Shown here piece after piece: positions 38,974 through 44,018 of a DNA stretch of 44,018 nucleotides (positions are counted from its first letter, which is position 1; every line of letters begins with the position of its first letter). The stretch comes from Butyrivibrio sp. Its GTDB lineage: Bacteria > Bacillota > Clostridia > Lachnospirales > Lachnospiraceae. The notes under the pieces are model-generated. The model saw nothing but the letters and a program-made list of their open reading frames with translations, did not search any database and was not told the origin of the DNA. The stretch lies in assembly GCA_017413105.1 (NCBI GenBank), contig JAFPVA010000047.1, positions 1-44,018 of the forward strand. Reading direction: 5' to 3'. The translations under genes and the position numbers were made by a program.

Positions 38974-40392
38974 TTACATAAATAAGCTGTCCGGTCCCAC
39001 ATCGTTTTGAACTACATCCGAATACTCATTTCGCTTATATCCGTTTGAGGTAACAAGCGTAACATGGACCGACTTCTTAGGCTTAACTTCTTCGGTAAAA
39101 GAAGCCACCTTGTTAATCAGGTTTTCTCTATAATCTGCGGTTATTTCATAAGGCTTATCAGTACATTTCATCTCACACAGATTAATAACATCATCACGTC
39201 TGTCTATTAAAAGGTCTATCTGCGCGCCACCTTTTATTTTTTTACTCTTCCAAGAATAATCAGAGCTTTCGATTCCTGATATACCGAGTGCCGCCTTTAT
39301 CTGTGGAATGTGCTCTAAGCATACGGTTTCAAAAGCATTTCCTCGCCACGCATAATAGTCGGGTGATTTGATGAACGACTGCCATGATTTAATCTTTCCG
39401 CTACGGAAGTACAAGCAGAAGAGTACGAAGGGGTCTATAACCTGATAGAAGCAGCCTTTCTTGGAAGTGGTAATGTTCTTATACTGTCGTATAAAGCCAC
39501 ACTGCTCCAATTCCCTGAGCGCTTTGGTGAGACCTTCGCCATCTGCAACGCCTGATTTGGCGGCAAGATCGGTACGTTGAAGACCGCGCTTCTGACCGGC
39601 TATGGTTTCTATAATCTTTACATGATTATCGGGCTTCTTGAATAAGGACTTGAATAATTGCTCGTATTCGTAGTGCAAGTCGCCTCTTTCGTCAAAGATT
39701 AAACTGTCTACATTCTGTGTTAGGCTCAGTCTGCTATCAAGTAAGTTGAGATAATACGGAATACCTCCGAATATCATGTAACTCTCTATCTTTTGATCAC
39801 GGTTGAGGTTAATTCCGTTGTCCTCGTAGAATTTCTTGCATTCGCCCAGAGTAAACGGATTAATATGCATCTGCTTGGTTATTCTGTTGTGAAATCCGCC
39901 TTTATCGTTGAGTATATTGCTGATAATCCATGAAGTGGCCGAACCGCATACTATCAGCAGAAGGTCTTCCTGAGATGAACCCCAACTGTTCCAAAAGTAA
40001 TCGAACGCCGGCTTAAAATCGGACCTGGCAGTATCCATCCAAGGCACCTCGTCTATAAAGACTACTTTTTTGCCACTGGACGCATCGCGATATACACTTT
40101 TAGACTCTAATATCTTGCGGAGCCGTCTGAACGCCTCAAACCAATCTTTGGGAATCGAGCTTGTTTCGTCTCCGTAATAAGATAGAGATTCGTTGAAAGC
40201 TTTTAACTGATTCTTTGTCTTTTGGTTAGGAATACCGGTAGTGTAAAAAGAAAACTTTTCGTTAAAGAACTCTCGAATCAGATAAGTTTTCCCTACACGT
40301 CTGCGACCGTACACGACCAAGAACTCTGGTCTTTTAGACTCCAGACACTTCGCTAATATGTCCTTTTCTCTTTCTCTTCCAATTATGTTCAT
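38974..40392 (-). CDS. AAA-family ATPase with winged-helix and PD-(D/E)XK-like C-terminal domain
   Basis: 472 residues. Walker A YGRRRVGKT (about 28-36), Walker B KKVVFIDEVPWMD (about 108-120) and a sensor-like LLLIVCGSATSW are followed by a winged-helix segment (VKIIETIAGQKRGLQRTDLAAKSGVADGEGLTKALRELEQCGFI, about 258-302). A C-terminal DUF234-like region follows, whose GGAQIDLLIDRRDDVINLCEMKC has the D...ExK pattern of a restriction-type nuclease core. This is the ArCOG/MNS-type ATPase family, abundant in anaerobes and of unknown function. Three copies of a 15-bp site lie upstream, and the winged helix could bind them. An AGAGGA ribosome-binding site lies about 10 nt from the ATG. Confidence 0.85.
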   Translation of the reverse strand: MNIIGREREKDILAKCLESKRPEFLVVYGRRRVGKTYLIREFFNEKFSFYTTGIPNQKTKNQLKAFNESLSYYGDETSSIPKDWFEAFRRLRKILESKSVYRDASSGKKVVFIDEVPWMDTARSDFKPAFDYFWNSWGSSQEDLLLIVCGSATSWIISNILNDKGGFHNRITKQMHINPFTLGECKKFYEDNGINLNRDQKIESYMIFGGIPYYLNLLDSRLSLTQNVDSLIFDERGDLHYEYEQLFKSLFKKPDNHVKIIETIAGQKRGLQRTDLAAKSGVADGEGLTKALRELEQCGFIRQYKNITTSKKGCFYQVIDPFVLFCLYFRSGKIKSWQSFIKSPDYYAWRGNAFETVCLEHIPQIKAALGISGIESSDYSWKSKKIKGGAQIDLLIDRRDDVINLCEMKCTDKPYEITADYRENLINKVASFTEEVKPKKSVHVTLVTSNGYKRNEYSDVVQNDVGPDSLFM

Positions 40393-40408
40393 AATGTGCC
40401 AAGTCCTC

Positions 40409-40485
40409 TATAATCTGCTGAAAGCGATATGAAATGATTGGTTTCAGCAGATTATAAGTGTTTTTTATACTATAATCTGCTGAAA
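40409..40485. promoter_or_regulatory. Triple 15-bp operator TATAATCTGCTGAAA
   Basis: Three identical 15-mers: 40409-40423 (plus), 40442-40456 (minus) and 40471-40485 (plus), so the middle one is inverted. Each contains TATAAT, and the minus copy could be the -10 box of the ATPase gene. Gaps are 18 and 14 bp. The spacing and the mixed orientation point to a cooperative DNA-binding protein. Confidence 0.8.
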
Positions 40486-40649
40486 CTATAATTATCATAG
40501 TATTTTCGAGGCCTTATGTCAAGTTTGCATGATGGAGGACTGTTTTTCAGTTACGGATTGTGCCTGTTTATTTACAGTTAATGCCTGTTTTATTGAGCAG
40601 AAGTACCCTCTCCTGTAACATCAAAGAAAAAATAAATGGAGAGGAAACT

Positions 40650-41720
40650 ATGAAAAGAAAAATAAGAAGCATCTTTGCTGCTGCCTTGTCAGTCATGGTC
40701 CTGGCAGGCTGCGGCAACAAAGCCCCAGAGCCTCAGGTCAGTCCTGCGGCCACAGAATACAAGTGGGAATTTGCCATGAAAAACACAGGTATCGATGAAT
40801 TAAAAACTGAGTGTGACCAGAAGGGTTCAGTCGTATCCCTGGAGTACGACACTCCGGCTTATGCAGTCAATGATCTGCTGGGGCTTAATGAGACAATTCA
40901 CAAAAAAATGAGTGTATATCTCCCTTACAACTATGACGAGTCACAAACGTACAATGTTCTTTACCTGCTCCACGGAACGGAAGGCGACGCAGATGGACCC
41001 ATGGAAGATTTCTGGCTTGTACAGTGGGGTTCAGAAACCTTAAACGTACTGGACAACATGATAAAAAACGGACTTTGCGATCCCCTCATAGTTGTATGTC
41101 CCACCTACTATTCAAGGGTAGACGGTCATGAACTTGGAGATAACGAAGCAAAGGCACTTGCTGAAAAGAGAAACGACAGCTATATTTATACTTCCGAAGC
41201 TGAAGACGGCGGCGAAGTCGACAACCCTCAGAACATTTGGCCTGTATACTTCGGCCAGGAACTCAGAAACAATATCATCCCCACTGTAGAGAGCACATAT
41301 AGTACTTATGCAAGGAAAGATGTATCGGAATCGAATCTTGTGGCAACAAGAGATCACAGAGCATTCGCAGGATTGTCAAGAGGTTCCATGACAGTTGCCC
41401 GTTCTGGCCTTACCGATAATGCTGATATCTTCGCATATTTTGGCAACTATTCCGGAATATGGCAGGAGTTTGACACATTCAAGACAGCTCTTACACAAGA
41501 TTATAAAGACTATCCTATTAAGTTCTGGTACAACGGAAACGGTAAGATGGACTTCGCAAAACCAAACCACGATGAATTCATGGATAAGGTAAAAGCTGAA
41601 ATGCCCGATACCTTCACAGACGGAGAAAACTTCGCATATGTGGTTCTCAAGGATGGCGCGCACATATATAAGAGCTGGTTAGTGGATTTGTATAACTCAC
41701 TGCTGGTATTCTATAAATAA
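40650..41720 (+). CDS. Lipoprotein esterase, CE1/feruloyl-esterase-like
   Basis: 356 residues from the ATG at 40650 (GGAGAGG seven nt upstream; the frame from 40560 lacks a signal). The signal peptide ends in lipobox LAGC (Cys21). The alpha/beta-hydrolase fold shows VYLPYNYDESQTYNVLYLLHGTEG, the nucleophile elbow GLSRGS (Ser243; usually GLSMGG) and KDGAHIYKSW with the likely catalytic His338. Such esterases of rumen Lachnospiraceae remove acetyl or feruloyl groups from xylan side chains; the exact substrate is not determinable. It is anchored outside the membrane. It is transcribed alone, with a terminator after it. Confidence 0.85.
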   Translation: MKRKIRSIFAAALSVMVLAGCGNKAPEPQVSPAATEYKWEFAMKNTGIDELKTECDQKGSVVSLEYDTPAYAVNDLLGLNETIHKKMSVYLPYNYDESQTYNVLYLLHGTEGDADGPMEDFWLVQWGSETLNVLDNMIKNGLCDPLIVVCPTYYSRVDGHELGDNEAKALAEKRNDSYIYTSEAEDGGEVDNPQNIWPVYFGQELRNNIIPTVESTYSTYARKDVSESNLVATRDHRAFAGLSRGSMTVARSGLTDNADIFAYFGNYSGIWQEFDTFKTALTQDYKDYPIKFWYNGNGKMDFAKPNHDEFMDKVKAEMPDTFTDGENFAYVVLKDGAHIYKSWLVDLYNSLLVFYK

Positions 41721-41737
41721 TCACATATAAAAGATAA

Positions 41738-41772
41738 AAAGTGTCTTACAAGACTGTTGTAAGGCACTTTTA
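41738..41772. terminator. Bidirectional terminator
   Basis: AAAAGTGTCTTACAA (41738-41752) pairs with TTGTAAGGCACTTTT (41758-41772), with one wobble. A and T runs on both sides serve the converging esterase and response-regulator genes. Confidence 0.85.
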
Positions 41773-41783
41773 TTTTGCTCAGG

Positions 41784-42488
41784 TCATTTTCTGTTATGAA
41801 ACGCAGCAAGTGCATCAATTAGAGGCTTCTTTTTGGATCTGCTGACACACAGCTCATTTCCGGCTACCGTTACCGTTCCGGCACTTACTCCCTCTACATA
41901 GGCGAGATTGACCAGACACGACTTGTCACAGGCAAAAAATTTGGGATCGCCCAGATCCTCTTCCGCCTGTTTTAGCGACCCCCTCACCCGGTAAACATCC
42001 TTTACAGTGTGATAATATACATCATGTTTGTTTACTTCCACATAAATAATATCATCCAGTTCAACTGTAATAGTGGCGCTTTCGGTTCGGATCATAAGCA
42101 TAGGCCTGGTACTCTCGGGAACAAATCTCAGAGCTCTTTCAAGTTTCTGACTGAACCTTTCATACTTAAGCGGCTTTACTATAAAATCCGTAGCAGCAAC
42201 TTCGTAGCCTTTAAGAGCATACTGGGCAAGATTTGTGACAAACAAAAGAACCACTCTCTCGTCCAGATCTCTTAGCTTCCTGGCCGCAGTCAGCCCATTC
42301 ATCCCCGGCATATCAATATCCATCATCACTATGTCATATTCAGGTTTATAATTTGTCAAAAACAATTCAGGAAAAGCAAAATCGCTGACAATAAACTGTT
42401 CCTTAGATGCCTGCTCATATTTCTTCAGATATTCCTTAATTGTGCTTCTGATATTCTCATCGTCATCAATGATAGCTACTTTTTTCAT
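41784..42488 (-). CDS. LytTR-family response regulator (AgrA-like)
   Basis: 234 residues. The receiver domain has the acidic pair DDD near residues 8-10, phospho-acceptor Asp57 in MMDIDMPGMNG, and the conserved Thr and Lys (VTN and KPL). The C-terminal LytTR DNA-binding domain (about 135-234) has IIYVEVNKHDVYYHT and FFACDKSCLVNLAYV. It overlaps the kinase gene upstream by four bases (ATGA), so the pair is coupled. LytTR regulators control peptide-responsive functions such as bacteriocins or quorum sensing. No signal-peptide gene is visible in the window, so the input may be encoded beyond the right edge. Confidence 0.93.
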   Translation of the reverse strand: MKKVAIIDDDENIRSTIKEYLKKYEQASKEQFIVSDFAFPELFLTNYKPEYDIVMMDIDMPGMNGLTAARKLRDLDERVVLLFVTNLAQYALKGYEVAATDFIVKPLKYERFSQKLERALRFVPESTRPMLMIRTESATITVELDDIIYVEVNKHDVYYHTVKDVYRVRGSLKQAEEDLGDPKFFACDKSCLVNLAYVEGVSAGTVTVAGNELCVSRSKKKPLIDALAAFHNRK

Positions 42489-43795
42489 TGTCTTTCCTCT
42501 TTGCCTTCCATGGGGATCAGTATATTCAGATAAAAGACATTATCCTCAGCTCTGGTATTCAGGCTCCCGCCGTATTTTTCGGCTATCATTTTTATACTGG
42601 AAACCCCATATCCGTGGTTAAACTCATCACCTGTGGTAGTTTTGGGAAGGCCGTCTTTAAACTGGAGACTTCCTTTAAATGCGTTCTCAGTCTGGATCAA
42701 AAGAAGCTGATTTTCCTGATGTATTCGAATATATATTGATCTTTTTGAATGATCCTCAAGGATTCTGACCGCATTTATTGCATTGTCTATGATATTCCCA
42801 AACATGACATAAAGATCAGTGACATCTATAAATGAGAGCTTGTCCCCATCCACCATGCACACAAAGTCAATATCATGCTTTTTACAGTAGCTGTTCTTTT
42901 CTGTAAATATGATGTCCAGAGTGTCATTCCCTGTATGAATCGCACTATCAAAGCTCTCCACCAGTTCCATAGCCTCTGAAATATGCTTCTGGTTATCCTC
43001 TCCTTTTGAAAGAGCCGAAAGCTGATATTTAAGGTCATGACATTTGCGGTTTATTGCGTCCACAGTGGACTTTGACATTTTATACTGTCTTTCTTTATCA
43101 CTGATCAGCTTTTGTGCAATTTCAAGTTCATTATCCCGTCGGTCTATATGAGTGATATCAAACTGAACAAACACACAAAGTACACAGGCGATAAAATTCC
43201 ATATTGTCTCAGCCAGCGCGTACCTTGTATAGCTGTGATGCATTATGTCGTCGTGGAGCATGCCCAGAGTCCAGGGCTGATTCATCAGAACAACTAAGAT
43301 TCCAAAGGCTACAACTCTGATGGTTGCATTTTTGCGAAGCTGTGGAATACCAAAGCCTCTTCCTCCGAGGCAATGAAACCCCCAAAAAACAACTGCGTCG
43401 CATACAAAAATAAGTACATACCATAGAGCACTGACTTGGCCATTGACATCATGTGCCAGATAATGTGGTGAAAAATACGATATCAGCGTATTAAGAAGAC
43501 TTGATATCCGTTGGATAATATAACCTGCACTGACTATATACAGCACCTGAAGAATGTTGGTAACATAACACCAATACACATAAAGAAATGACACAAGCAC
43601 TATCGGAATGTGAATAACAAGGATAGATGGCTGATAAAACGCTAAAATAACAGTGTATATAAGGGTGAGTGCAGCGCATTTACAGGCGCCAGAAAAGAAA
43701 TCTCTTCGTCTTTCAAGTCTGGCGCAGATCATCGTGGTAATGACAGCCATTTCCGATGCATATATAAACATGATAATGGAAAGTTGTAAGTTCAT
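42485..43795 (-). CDS. GHKL sensor histidine kinase (AgrC-like)
   Basis: 436 residues. Six or seven N-terminal helices (about 1-210) are followed by a coiled linker and the dimerisation motif RKCHDLKYQL with phospho-acceptor His253, then a GHKL ATPase domain (NIIDNAINAV as N-box, GYGVSSIKMIAEKYGG as G2). It autophosphorylates in response to an extracellular signal, probably a peptide, and passes the phosphate to the coupled LytTR regulator. An AGAGGA ribosome-binding site precedes the ATG. The start of its transcript is next to the structured repeat at the right edge. Confidence 0.92.
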   Translation of the reverse strand: MNLQLSIIMFIYASEMAVITTMICARLERRRDFFSGACKCAALTLIYTVILAFYQPSILVIHIPIVLVSFLYVYWCYVTNILQVLYIVSAGYIIQRISSLLNTLISYFSPHYLAHDVNGQVSALWYVLIFVCDAVVFWGFHCLGGRGFGIPQLRKNATIRVVAFGILVVLMNQPWTLGMLHDDIMHHSYTRYALAETIWNFIACVLCVFVQFDITHIDRRDNELEIAQKLISDKERQYKMSKSTVDAINRKCHDLKYQLSALSKGEDNQKHISEAMELVESFDSAIHTGNDTLDIIFTEKNSYCKKHDIDFVCMVDGDKLSFIDVTDLYVMFGNIIDNAINAVRILEDHSKRSIYIRIHQENQLLLIQTENAFKGSLQFKDGLPKTTTGDEFNHGYGVSSIKMIAEKYGGSLNTRAEDNVFYLNILIPMEGKEERQ

Positions 43796-43879
43796 AATTG
43801 TCCTCTAAAAAATTTTACCGCAAACGGCTAACCGGTACAATACCGGCTAGCCGCACGTCATTTCAGTATGTATTCTCAG

Positions 43880-44018
43880 GTTACTGTTCAGACAGAAATG
43901 CGCACTAAGCTGCGCATTTCGTGAGAACCTGATGCAGGAGTGAGCGCATTCCATCGACGAAGTCGATTTGGAATGAATGCGCGAAGTGGTTACTGGAGCG
44001 AGCAGTATGCGAGTGAAC
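43880..44018 (+). repeat. Structured repeat at the right edge: two-hairpin element copy B inside GTTACTG repeats
   Basis: GTTACTGTTCA (43880-43890) is followed by hairpin 1 GAAATGCGCA/TGCGCATTTC (43895-43920), GTGAGAAC (43921-43928), a linker ending in CAGGAGT, and hairpin 2 CATTCCA/TGGAATG with CGAC/GTCG inner stem (43947-43975). Then GTTACTGGAGCGAGC-N5-GCGAGTGAAC runs to the window end. By comparison with 33594-33628 the next bases should be AGTAAC, which would close an outer inverted repeat. Confidence 0.75.

Noticed and set aside
40409-40485. Possible short CRISPR-like array from the three 15-mers
   Set aside because: The repeats are too short, one is inverted, and they sit in a promoter. 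An operator explains them better.

Overview
The window looks like a chromosome segment of a low-GC, Gram-positive anaerobe of the Lachnospiraceae. A Butyrivibrio or Pseudobutyrivibrio relative is my best guess, from gene content and repeat style rather than from a marker gene. Supporting points are lipobox proteins anchored to a single membrane, a ferrous-iron (Feo) system, a starch/maltodextrin operon, a feruloyl-esterase-like lipoprotein, AgrA/AgrC-like signalling, and many dispersed hairpin repeats in the spacers. No rRNA, tRNA, CRISPR array, integrase or intact insertion sequence was seen.

Region by region. 0-1.2 kb: a metal-binding-domain membrane protein divergent from a flavodoxin, sharing an interlocked promoter and an operator that is also found at feoA. 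1.2-2.7 kb: gene remnants (C-terminal half of a lipase joined to a membrane-protein fragment, and a D-2-hydroxyacid dehydrogenase fragment). 2.8-5.7 kb: a nuclease-fold protein and an orphan protein, separated by a 1-kb noncoding island rich in repeats. 5.7-9.2 kb: a MacB-type ABC transporter behind a 40-bp near-palindrome. 9.3-12 kb: feoABC. 12-16 kb: a PAS/GGDEF/EAL/PAS/GGDEF cyclic-di-GMP protein and a lipoprotein. 16-18.2 kb: a second repeat island and a truncated CCA-adding enzyme fused to antisense DNA of another gene fragment. 18.3-20.5 kb: a GltD-like oxidoreductase and an AAC(3)-family acetyltransferase. 20.6-28 kb: a starch operon (carbohydrate-binding lipoprotein, GH13 enzyme, MalE, MalF, MalG) with a divergent LacI-type regulator. 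28.2-31.6 kb: a LysR regulator divergent from an ABC-2 exporter. 31.7-33.5 kb: a MATE transporter fused to an RsbW-like ATPase domain. 33.7-36.7 kb: an MFS efflux pump behind a ~280-nt attenuator-like leader, followed by three small genes including DUF2441 and ParB-like proteins. 36.8-38.9 kb: an XRE/TPR regulator and two decayed genes. 39-40.5 kb: an AAA ATPase behind three copies of a 15-bp operator. 40.6-43.8 kb: an esterase lipoprotein and an AgrC/AgrA-like two-component pair. The right edge holds a structured repeat.

How the parts work together. The flavodoxin, the metal-binding protein and feoABC are probably co-regulated as an iron-response set through GTTAGC-N4-GCTAAC. The starch genes form one operon that lacks its ATPase, so it must borrow a MsmX-type ATPase encoded elsewhere. 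The MFS gene has the most elaborate control region: a strong promoter, two terminator-like hairpins and a chain of two overlapping leader reading frames that runs into the MFS start codon. The most unusual noncoding material is a two-hairpin element found at 4.43 kb and 43.9 kb with compensatory stem changes, a 4 x 34-bp tandem array, and two AT-rich islands that share a recurrent AATAAAGACG motif.
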